Assembly: GCA_021904315.1 (NCBI GenBank)
Contig: CM038925.1
Span: 7,504,501-7,568,500 of the forward strand
DNA from: Sphagnum magellanicum
Taxonomy: Eukaryota; Streptophyta; Sphagnopsida; Sphagnales; Sphagnaceae
Reading direction: 5' to 3'
DNA: 64,000 bases
Shown here: positions 56,405 through 64,000 of the stretch, piece by piece
Numbering within the stretch: position 1 is the stretch's first letter
Layout: each line of letters begins with the position of its first letter
Program-made: the position numbers and the translations under genes
The notes under the pieces: generated by a model
What the model was told of the DNA's origin: nothing
Database searches by the model: none
Seen by the model: the letters and a program-made list of their open reading frames with translations, nothing else

Positions 56405-59400
56405 ATGGCATCCTTTGAGGGAGAGAGCACTAGAGTCATTGACAAGTTCAATGGGGAGAACTTCAACCTCTGGAAGTTCAAGATGGAGATGGTGTTGGCC
56501 TCCATGGACCTTTGGGAGATTGTGGACGGGTCTGAGGAGGCTCCACCATCCAATTCAGACCCCAAAGTCATCAAGGAGTACCAACGGCGCGCAAAGAAGG
56601 CCATGTCCACCATTGCCATCAACTTGGTGGATAGTCAACTTCACCACATCAAGAGGTGCAAGGGACCAGTGGAGGCATGGAGGACACTTTGTAACATCCA
56701 CGAGACGAGGAGCTTGTCCAACATCCTCTTCATTCGCCGCAAGTTCTTCACATGTAAGATGCAAGAGGGAGAGGACCTACTAGATCACATTAACAAGGTA
56801 AAAGCACTTGCTGATCAACTCGCTTGCTTGGAGGTGCCCGTGAGAGATGAAGATGTTGTGATGACATTGCTTGAGAGCTTGCCACCCTCCTACGAGTACC
56901 TGATCACCGCCTTGGAGACCTTGCCCATGAAGGACCTCACCATGGAATTTGTGACCGCGAGATTGATGCATGAAGTTTCCAAGAGGAAGGAGAAGGAGCC
57001 CCAAGGTGATGATGCGGCCATGGTGTCAATGCAAGGAAGAGGAGGGACCACATCTACCCGCAAAGACACCAAGACATGCTACTATTGTGGCAAACCAGGC
57101 CACATTGCACGATTTTGCTTCAAGGCCAAGAATAACAAGGAGAAGGAGAATGCCAACAAGGCCAAGGATGATAATGACTATGCCTTTGCAACAAAGGATG
57201 GAGATCATTGCAAGGCCATATGCAAGTGGATCATGGACTCAGGAGCAACGAAGCATATGACCCCTCATAAAGCCGCATTTGACATGTATGAGGTAATTCC
57301 AACACGTAACGTGCATATGGGTGATGATAGCATTGTTGAGGCAATTGGAATAGGATCCATCCTTGTGGAAGTGATGGTGAAAGGGCAAACCAGGAGGATC
57401 AGAATCAAGGACGTGCTCCATGTGCCAAAATTGCATGCCAACTTGCTTTCGGTGAGCAAAATCTTGTCAAATGGGTGCAAAGTGCAATTCAATATGAATG
57501 AGTGCATGGTGAGGGCATTTGATGGAGAGATGATTGCAATAGCACTACGCGAAGGCAACTTGTATCAAATGACCTTCACCAAGGTGTGTGAGAGGCATGT
57601 GGCCAACGTGGCCCAAACTTCAACAATTGATGGTGCATTGGAGCTTTGGCATCGTCGGCTGGGTCATTTGAACATCAAAGGTGTGCATGCGCTCCAAAAC
57701 ATGGTGAGTGGTATGAACCTTGGAAATATGCCCTGCCCTACTTCTTCATTTGTTTGTGAAGGGTGCATTGAGGGAAAACAACATTGCAAACCATTTCCAA
57801 GTGATGGAGGGATGCGTGCCACCAAGCCCCTGGAGATTGTGCATTCGGATGTATGCGGCCCCATGAGGACCACATCCTTGGGTGGTGCAAGGTACTTTGT
57901 GACCTACATTGACGACTTTTCAAGAAAGGTGTGGGTTTACTTGTTGAGGTCCAAAGGGGAGTGCTTGGAAAAGTTCAAGGAATTCAAGGCACTTGTGGAG
58001 ACACAATCAGGCCACAAGATCAAGGTGTTTCGGTCCGACAATGGAGGGGAGTACATTTCCAAGGGATTCCAGGGCTTCTTGAAGGAACATGGCATTGAGA
58101 AGCAAACCTCCACACCATATAGGCCTCAACAAAATGGAGTGGCAGAGCGTGCAAATCGCACCCTTGTGGAGATGGCAAGGAGCATGCTTCATGCTCAAAA
58201 CCTCAAGAAGTCACTTTGGGCGGAAGCGGTGGCGAATGCGGCCTACACAAGGAATCGATGTCCATCAAGAGCCTTGCCATCCATCACACCAGAGGAAGCG
58301 TGGAGTGGGAGAAAGCCTTGCATTTCACACATGCGTGTGTTTGGATGCATTGCATATGCCATGGTGCCGGATGAGAAGAGGGGTAAGTTTGATGCAAAGA
58401 GCACAAAATGCTTGTTTCTTGGGTATTGTGAAGGCACCAAGGCATATAGGCTGATGTGTGTGCAATCCAAAAAGATCATCAAGTGTAGGGATGTTGAGTT
58501 CATGGAGGATAGCACTAGTGTGGGCAATGATTTGGAGATGCATCCAAGTGGGAGAAATCAGACCCCTAATGTGGTGATTGTGGACACATCTTCCAAATCC
58601 CCTTGTGTGTATGATGATGAGGCCGCAAGTGATGCCAAAGAGTATCCAAGCAATCAAGAGGCACCGCCAACCCTGGGGCGTTCATCAACACCTTCATCAC
58701 CATCAAAAGATGTAAGCACAAATGGTGAACAAGAGGGGCAGACCTTGGAGGAGCGTAGGTACCCCTTGAGGGAGCGGCGACCGCTTGGAGAGTGGTGGAA
58801 GAACCACATCCTACCCCAACAAGATGTGGAACACGCAAATGTTGCTTGTCTTGATGATCCATTGAATTTGTGCGATGCCATGCATTCCGAGGATGCAAGC
58901 AAGTGGGAGGCAGCCATGCAAGAGGAATATGCCTCACTCATGGCAAATGGCACATGGGAATTGGTCCCTCTCCCAAAGGACCGTAAAAGTGTGGGATGCA
59001 AGTGGGTGTTTCGCACAAAAAGGGATGCATCAGGCCATGTTGTGAGGCACAAGGCCAGGTTGGTGGCCAAGGGGTACTCTCAAGTTGAAGGTGTGGACTT
59101 CAATGAGACATTTGCCCCGGTGGCCAAATTCACCACCATTAGATGCATGCTTGCAATTGGATCTGCCATGGACTTAGAGATCCACCAAATGGATGTGAAG
59201 ACCGCATTCTTGAATGGGGAATTGGAGGAGGACATCTACATGGACCAACCGCAAGGATTCGTGCAAGAAGGCAAGGAGCAACTAGTGTGCAAGTTGAAGA
59301 AGTCCTTGTATGGGCTGAAGCAATCACCAAGAGCATGGTACCAACGCATTGACATGTTCTTCACCCATGAATGCTTTTCTAGGAGCCAAGCGGACCATTC

Positions 59401-60463
59401 CTTGTATGTCAAGCAAACGGGTGAGTACTTGTTGATAGTGATAATCTATGTAGATGATCTGATCATCTTAGCAAGCAATGTGAACATTTTGAAATGGTTG
59501 AAGTCAAGGCTTGAAGATGAATTTGAGATGAGTGATCTTGGAGAGTTGCACTATTGCCTCGGTGTGGAGTTTGAGAGAGATCGTGCAAATCACACCATAA
59601 CCATGAGCCAAAGGAAGTACATTGAGGAGGTGCTCAAGCGCTTCAACATGGAGGAGTGCAAGCCCATTGCAACTCCGCTTGATGTGAATTCCAAGCTCTT
59701 GAAACTCACGGAGCAAGAGTTTCAGAGCGTTCAAGAGGAGATGCAAGGCATTCCATATAAGGCGGCGGTGGGATCATTGATGTATGCCATGGTGGGCACA
59801 CGACCAGATCTTGCATTCCCGGTGAGCATGGTGAGTCAATTCATGTCAAGGGCTGGTCCTTCCCATTGGATGGCGGTGAAACGCATCATGCGGTACTTGA
59901 AGGGCACTTTGGAATTGAAATTGTGCCTTGGAGGCAAGGATGTTAGTTTGAAGGGATATTGTTATGCGGATTGGGGTGGAGATGCAAATGAGAGACGTTC
60001 CACCACAGGGTATGTGTTCTTTGTTGGAGTTGGAGCCATCTCATGGAATTGCAAGAGGCAACCTACAATTGCCTTGTCTACCACGGAGGCCGAATACATG
60101 GCCACTAGTCAATGCACCAAGGAGGCCATATGGTTGAGGAAGTTGATGGCAGATGTGGGACTTGTGCAAGTTGGAGCAACCACCATCATGTGTGACAATC
60201 AAGGATGCATTGCACTTGCAAAGAACCCAACCCACCACTCTCGCACAAAGCACATTGACATACAACACCACTTCATACGGGAGAAGTTAGAGAGTGGAGA
60301 AATAGGCCTCAAGTATTGCCCAACTCAAGATATGGTTGCAGATGTGTTGACAAAGGCATTGGCAAAGGAGCGACATCAAAACCTTACAAGAAGCATGGGA
60401 TTGGGAGTCTTAGATTACTTGCAAAGTGGGAGTGTTGAAGATTATGATGTAGATGAGACATAG
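56405..60463 (+). CDS. Ty1/copia gag-pol polyprotein, intact frame (Cop1-9)
   Basis: 1352 residues, reference copy for the family. The ATG at 56405 is conserved in all Cop1 copies; an upstream in-frame ATG at 56375 is possible but lies in leader sequence. Gag (UBN2-like) covers about 1-215; zinc knuckle C225, C228, H233, C238; aspartic protease D278 in WIMDSGATKHMT; integrase zinc motif H416 and H421 with a CEGC pair near 450; integrase catalytic D482, D545, E581 (DD35E); proline/serine-rich spacer about 700-790; RT active site Y1015-V-D1017-D1018; RNase H about 1180-1310. Residue 1187 is Tyr where the other intact C-type copies have the RNase H Asp (YCYADWGG instead of YCDADWGG), so RNase H is probably dead. 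The product would be cleaved by its own protease into capsid and replication enzymes of a virus-like particle. The stop is inside the 3' LTR. Confidence 0.93.
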   Translation: MASFEGESTRVIDKFNGENFNLWKFKMEMVLASMDLWEIVDGSEEAPPSNSDPKVIKEYQRRAKKAMSTIAINLVDSQLHHIKRCKGPVEAWRTLCNIHETRSLSNILFIRRKFFTCKMQEGEDLLDHINKVKALADQLACLEVPVRDEDVVMTLLESLPPSYEYLITALETLPMKDLTMEFVTARLMHEVSKRKEKEPQGDDAAMVSMQGRGGTTSTRKDTKTCYYCGKPGHIARFCFKAKNNKEKENANKAKDDNDYAFATKDGDHCKAICKWIMDSGATKHMTPHKAAFDMYEVIPTRNVHMGDDSIVEAIGIGSILVEVMVKGQTRRIRIKDVLHVPKLHANLLSVSKILSNGCKVQFNMNECMVRAFDGEMIAIALREGNLYQMTFTKVCERHVANVAQTSTIDGALELWHRRLGHLNIKGVHALQNMVSGMNLGNMPCPTSSFVCEGCIEGKQHCKPFPSDGGMRATKPLEIVHSDVCGPMRTTSLGGARYFVTYIDDFSRKVWVYLLRSKGECLEKFKEFKALVETQSGHKIKVFRSDNGGEYISKGFQGFLKEHGIEKQTSTPYRPQQNGVAERANRTLVEMARSMLHAQNLKKSLWAEAVANAAYTRNRCPSRALPSITPEEAWSGRKPCISHMRVFGCIAYAMVPDEKRGKFDAKSTKCLFLGYCEGTKAYRLMCVQSKKIIKCRDVEFMEDSTSVGNDLEMHPSGRNQTPNVVIVDTSSKSPCVYDDEAASDAKEYPSNQEAPPTLGRSSTPSSPSKDVSTNGEQEGQTLEERRYPLRERRPLGEWWKNHILPQQDVEHANVACLDDPLNLCDAMHSEDASKWEAAMQEEYASLMANGTWELVPLPKDRKSVGCKWVFRTKRDASGHVVRHKARLVAKGYSQVEGVDFNETFAPVAKFTTIRCMLAIGSAMDLEIHQMDVKTAFLNGELEEDIYMDQPQGFVQEGKEQLVCKLKKSLYGLKQSPRAWYQRIDMFFTHECFSRSQADHSLYVKQTGEYLLIVIIYVDDLIILASNVNILKWLKSRLEDEFEMSDLGELHYCLGVEFERDRANHTITMSQRKYIEEVLKRFNMEECKPIATPLDVNSKLLKLTEQEFQSVQEEMQGIPYKAAVGSLMYAMVGTRPDLAFPVSMVSQFMSRAGPSHWMAVKRIMRYLKGTLELKLCLGGKDVSLKGYCYADWGGDANERRSTTGYVFFVGVGAISWNCKRQPTIALSTTEAEYMATSQCTKEAIWLRKLMADVGLVQVGATTIMCDNQGCIALAKNPTHHSRTKHIDIQHHFIREKLESGEIGLKYCPTQDMVADVLTKALAKERHQNLTRSMGLGVLDYLQSGSVEDYDVDET
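60423..60432 (+). promoter_or_regulatory. Polypurine tract (Cop1-9)
   Basis: AAAGTGGGAG directly before the 3' LTR TG: plus-strand DNA priming site, embedded in the codons for QSGS. Confidence 0.75.
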
Positions 60464-60757
60464 TTAATAGTGTTAGAGATATTAGAAACAATCCGGTAGA
60501 AACTATGTGATAGATTAGTGTTGCAAGTAATCAAAGACATAGGTGGATTTGATTTATGCTAGTACCACCAACATGTTAGAATAAGGAGGGAGAGAGATAT
60601 TTATCCCATATGGTTTGTCAATGTGGTGGTACAGGGAAGGGAATAAAGAGCAAGGTTGGAGGAGAGTTGGATATCTCACTCCAAGCATTGTTCACATACT
60701 TGTGTGATCTATGTGCTTTGAATGTGCAATCTCTCCTCTGATCCTATTGTTTCAACA
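60433..60757 (+). repeat. Cop1 LTR, subtype C (3' LTR of Cop1-9)
   Basis: 325 bp, right flank CATTG (60758-60762). Confidence 0.95.
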
Positions 60758-60976
60758 CATTGAGAGATATCTTGAGGGTTTGTGTGTGTTGGAGGTGTAA
60801 TTTTTGCACTATTGGAGGTGCTTTTGGAGCCTTGGAGGAGTTTTGAAGAGCTTTGGAGGAGGTTCGAGGTTTTGGAGGCCATCTCGAGTTTGGAGGTGCA
60901 CAAGTGCTAGATTGGTGCTCTTTGGAGGTATTTCGAAACATTGGATGTGCATGTGTCCACATTCCAACATTGTAAG

Positions 60977-61203
60977 TCTTGATTTGAGTTGGTTGAATGC
61001 AATCTGAGTGTGTAAGGAGAGCACTTGATTTGAGTTGGTTGAGCGCATTCTGAGTGCGTAAGGAGAGCACTTGATTTGAGTTGGTTGAGTGCATTCTGAG
61101 TGTGTAAGGAGAGCACTTGATTTGAGTTGGTTGAGTGCAATTTGAGTGTGTAAGGAGAGCACTTGATTTGAGTTGGTTTAGTGCATTCTGAGTGTGTAAG
61201 GAG
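60977..61203 (+). repeat. Leader tandem repeat of Cop1-12 (five 46 bp units)
   Basis: Five B/C-type units with a few substitutions (GAGCGCATTC, GAGTGCGTAAGG). Confidence 0.9.
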
Positions 61204-61399
61204 GCATTGATGCAAGTGGGAGCCATTAAGGGCTGAATTTGTGATTGGAGGTGCATTAGTGCACAATTGAGCCATCTAGGGGCTGGAGTGTGTTTATGAG
61301 AGTGCATTGAGGCAAATTGCATGTAAGAGTGTTCATTAGGCACTAATTAGCATCTGGTTGAGCACATAAGTGGGTAGAGAGGTTGGATTTGAATGCAAA

Positions 61400-62149
61400 A
61401 TGGCATCCTTTGAGGGAGAGAGTGCTAGAGTCATTGACAAGTTCAATGGGGAGAACTTCAACCTCTGGAAGTTCAAGATGGAGATGGTGTTGGCCTCCAT
61501 GGACCTTTGGGAGATTGTCGACGCGTCTGAGGAGGCTCCACCATCTAATTCAGACCCCAAAGTCATTAAGGAGTACCAACGGCGTGCAAAGAAGGCCATG
61601 TCCACCATTGCCATCAACTTGGTGGATAGTCAACTTCACCACATCAAGAGGTGCAAGGGACCAGTGGAGGCATGGAACACACTTTGCAACATCCACGAGA
61701 CACGGAGCTTGTCCAACATCCTCTTCATTCGACGCAAGTTCTTCACGTGCAAGATGCAAGAGGGAGCAGACCTTCTAGACCACATCAACAAGGTAAAGGC
61801 ACTTGCTGATCAACTTGCTTGCTTGGAGGTGCCCGTGAAGGATGAGGATGTTGTCATGACCTTGCTTGAGAGCTTGCCACCCTCCTATGAGTACCTCATC
61901 ACCGCCTTGGAGACCCTGCCCATGCAAGACCTCACAATGGAGTTTGTTACCGCACGATTGATGCATGAAGTGTCCAAGAGGAAGGAGAAAGAGCCCCAAG
62001 GTGATGATGTAGCCATGGTGTCAATGCAAGGAAGAGGAGGGACCACATCTACACGCAAAGACACCAAGACATGCTACTATTGTGGCAAACCAGGCCACAT
62101 TGCATGATTTTGCTTCAAGGCCAAGAACAACAAGGAGAAAGAGAATGCC
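61400..62149 (+). pseudogene. Cop1-12 gag
   Basis: ATG 61400 (MASFEGESARVIDKFNGEN). Gag core complete to the zinc knuckle CYYCGKPGHIA, where CGA has become TGA (62105-62107), at the same codon as in Cop1-7. The frame continues to 62149, where Cop1-13 begins. Confidence 0.88.
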
Positions 62150-62474
62150 TGTTGAAACAATAGGATCAGAGGAGAGATTGCACATTCAAAGCACATAGAT
62201 CACACAAGTATGTGAACAATGCTTGGAGTGAGATATCCAACTCTCCTCCAACCTTGCTCTTTATTCCCTTCCCTGTACCACCACATTGACAAACCATATG
62301 GGATAAATATCTCTCTCCCTCCTTATTCTAACATGTTGGTGGTACTAGCATAAATCAAATCCACCTATGTCTTTGATTACTTGCAACACTAATCTATCAC
62401 ATAGTTTCTACCAGATTGTTTCTAATATCTCTAACACTATTAACTATGTCTCATCTACATCATAATCTTCAACA
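62150..62474 (-). repeat. Cop1 LTR, subtype C (3' LTR of Cop1-13)
   Basis: 325 bp, outer flank ATGCC (62145-62149). Appears identical to the LTRs at 22548 and 41586. Confidence 0.95.
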
Positions 62475-64000
62475 CTCCCACTTTGCAAGTAATCTAAGAC
62501 TCCCAATCCCATGCTTCTTGTAAGGTTTTGATGTCGCTCCTTTGCCAATGCCTTTGTCAACACATCTGCAACCATATCTTGAGTTGGGCAATACTTGAGG
62601 CCTATTTCTCCACTCTCTAACTTCTCCCGTATGAAGTGGTGTTGTATGTCAATGTGCTTTGTGCGAGAGTGGTGGGTTGGGTTCTTTGCAAGTGCAATGC
62701 ATCCTTGATTGTCACACATGATGGTGGTTGCTCCAACTTGCACAAGTCCCACATCTGCCATCAACTTCCTCAACCATATGGCCTCCTTGGTGCATTGACT
62801 AGTGGCCATGTATTCGGCCTCCGTGGTAGACAAGGCAATTGTAGGTTGCCTCTTGCAATTCCATGAGATGGCTCCAACTCCAACAAAGAACACATACCCT
62901 GTGGTGGAACGTCTCTCATTTGCATCTCCTCCCCAATCCGCATCACAATATCCCTTCAAACTAACATCCTTGCCTCCAAGGCACAATTTCAATTCCAAAG
63001 TGCCCTTCAAGTACCGCATGATGCGTTTCACCGCCATCCAATGGGAAGGACCAGCCCTTGACATGAATTGACTCACCATGCTCACCGGGAATGCAAGATC
63101 TGGTCGTGTGCCCACCATGGCATACATCAATGATCCCACCGCCGCCTTATATGGAATGCCTTGCATCTCCTCTTGAACGCTCTGAAACTCTTGCTCCGTG
63201 AGTTTCAAGAGCTTGGAATTCACATCAAGCGGAGTTGCAATGGGCTTGCACTCCTCCATGTTGAAGCGCTTGAGCACCTCCTCAATGTACTTCCTTTGGC
63301 TCATGGTTATGGTGTGATTTGCACGATCTCTCTCAAACTCCACACCGAGGCAATAGTGCAACTCTCCGAGATCACTCATCTCAAATTCATCTTCAAGCCT
63401 TGACTTCAACCATTTCAAAATGTTCACATTGCTTGCTAAGATGATCAGATCATCTACATAGATTATCACTATCAACAAGTACTCACCCGTTTGCTTGACA
63501 TACAAGGAATGGTCCGCTTGGCTCCTAGAAAAGCATTCATGGGTGAAGAACATGTCAATGCGTTGGTACCATGCTCTTGGTGATTGCTTCAGCCCATACA
63601 AGGACTTCTTCAACTTGCACACTAGTTGCTCCTTGCCTTCTTGCACGAATCCTTGCGGTTGGTCCATGTAGATGTCCTCCTCCAATTCCCCATTCAAGAA
63701 TGCGGTCTTCACATCCATTTGGTGGATCTCTAAGTCCATGGCAGATCCAATTGCAAGCATGCATCTAATGGTGGTGAATTTGGCCACCGGGGCAAATGTC
63801 TCATTGAAGTCCACACCTTCAACTTGAGAGTACCCCTTGGCCACCAACCTGGCCTTGTGCCTCACAACATGGCCTGATGCATCCCTTTTTGTGCGAAACA
63901 CCCACTTGCATCCCACACTTTTACGGTCCTTTGGGAGAGGGACCAATTCCCATGTGCCATTTGCCATGAGTGAGGCATATTCCTCTTGCATGGCTGCCTC
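62444..64000 (-). CDS. Cop1-13 RT-RNase H part of gag-pol, running off the window
   Basis: Open from the window edge (RT N-terminus, EAAMQEEYASLMANGTWELV) through KWVFRTKRDASG, IIYVDDLII, GYCDADWGG and STTEAEYMA to the stop inside the LTR at 62444. No stop or shift. Almost identical to Cop1-8 and Cop1-5 over this stretch. Partial: gag, protease and integrase would lie beyond 64000 if present. Confidence 0.88.
   Translation of the reverse strand, partial: EAAMQEEYASLMANGTWELVPLPKDRKSVGCKWVFRTKRDASGHVVRHKARLVAKGYSQVEGVDFNETFAPVAKFTTIRCMLAIGSAMDLEIHQMDVKTAFLNGELEEDIYMDQPQGFVQEGKEQLVCKLKKSLYGLKQSPRAWYQRIDMFFTHECFSRSQADHSLYVKQTGEYLLIVIIYVDDLIILASNVNILKWLKSRLEDEFEMSDLGELHYCLGVEFERDRANHTITMSQRKYIEEVLKRFNMEECKPIATPLDVNSKLLKLTEQEFQSVQEEMQGIPYKAAVGSLMYAMVGTRPDLAFPVSMVSQFMSRAGPSHWMAVKRIMRYLKGTLELKLCLGGKDVSLKGYCDADWGGDANERRSTTGYVFFVGVGAISWNCKRQPTIALSTTEAEYMATSQCTKEAIWLRKLMADVGLVQVGATTIMCDNQGCIALAKNPTHHSRTKHIDIQHHFIREKLESGEIGLKYCPTQDMVADVLTKALAKERHQNLTRSMGLGVLDYLQSGSVEDYDVDET

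Larger units (their letters stand above)
55368..60757 (+). mobile_element. Cop1-9, structurally complete copia element (subtype C) with unmatched flanks
   Basis: Both 325 bp LTRs (1 difference), primer site, leader with degenerate repeats (about 56030-56205), intact gag-pol, polypurine tract AAAGTGGGAG (60423-60432). The flanks differ: GGTTC on the left (Cop1-7), CATTG on the right (Cop1-12 leader). The left flank matches that of Cop1-8, so Cop1-9 appears to be a recombinant of two C elements. Confidence 0.9.
60758..62149 (+). mobile_element. Cop1-12, leader and gag of a copia element
   Basis: Starts inside the leader (CATTGAGAGATATC), so the 5' LTR, primer site and first ~50 bp of leader are absent from the window. 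Leader to 61399, gag to 62149, then cut by Cop1-13 at ATGCC. Confidence 0.87.
62150..64000 (-). mobile_element. Cop1-13, 3' part of a copia element (subtype C)
   Basis: 3' LTR and RT-RNase H visible; inserted in Cop1-12 gag. The right end and target duplication are outside the window. Confidence 0.9.

Noticed and set aside
55368-60757. Cop1-9 as a simple recent insertion
   Set aside because: Flanks GGTTC and CATTG do not match, and GGTTC matches the border of Cop1-8 instead.
1-64000. Novel defence, toxin or metabolic system
   Set aside because: Every sizeable frame is retrotransposon-derived; nothing in the remaining sequence supports a host or accessory system.

Overview
The window is a land-plant genomic repeat block. 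I found no host gene, tRNA, rRNA or CRISPR array in 64 kb; essentially everything can be assigned to LTR retrotransposons nested in one another. Plant origin is inferred from the Ty1/copia and Ty3/gypsy polyproteins, from a primer binding site complementary to the anticodon arm of the plant initiator tRNA-Met, and from TTTAGGG-like telomeric motifs. The sequence does not let me choose between seed plant, fern, lycophyte or bryophyte.

Three lineages are present; all names are local to this report. Cop1 is a copia family with 303-325 bp LTRs of three subtypes: A (318 bp, ends TG..TA), B (303-305 bp, TG..CA) and C (325 bp, TG..CA). It encodes one gag-PR-IN-RT-RNase H polyprotein of about 1350-1365 aa and has a roughly 650-770 bp leader carrying 45/46 bp tandem repeats. 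Cop2 is a more decayed copia family with 400-500 bp LTRs that contain telomere-like minisatellites. Gyp1 is an old Ty3/gypsy element.

Layout. 1-784 is the 3' half of Gyp1 (minus). 785-11348 is Cop1-1 (minus), which holds Cop1-2 and a solo LTR. 11349-14986 is Cop2-a, inserted in Cop2-b (14987-16109). 16110-19283 is the 5' half of Gyp1 (plus). 19284-33791 is the 5' part of Cop1-4 (plus), interrupted by Cop1-3, which itself holds Cop1-5. 33792-41585 is the 5' part of Cop1-7 (plus), holding a solo LTR and Cop1-6. 41586-43828 is truncated Cop1-8 (minus). 43829-47448 is Cop2-c, followed by a Cop2 LTR fragment. 47954-51465 is a large inverted repeat made of two facing Cop1 5' halves (Cop1-10, Cop1-11). 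51466-52024 is the missing 3' part of Cop1-4 on the minus strand. 52025-55367 is the missing 3' part of Cop1-7 on the minus strand. 55368-60757 is Cop1-9, complete with an open reading frame. 60758-62149 is the 5' part of Cop1-12. 62150-64000 is Cop1-13 (minus, running off the window).

The main structural result is that three insertions (target duplications CTTAT, GATCT, GAACC) have their two ends on opposite strands and up to 18.5 kb apart, while the interrupted host reading frames can be followed across the gap. This is what at least two inversions, by ectopic recombination between inverted Cop1 copies, would leave; an assembly error in near-identical repeats is the main alternative. The main molecular result is that both copia families use an internal (half-tRNA) initiator-Met primer site like Drosophila copia, instead of the 3'-end site usual for plant copia elements.
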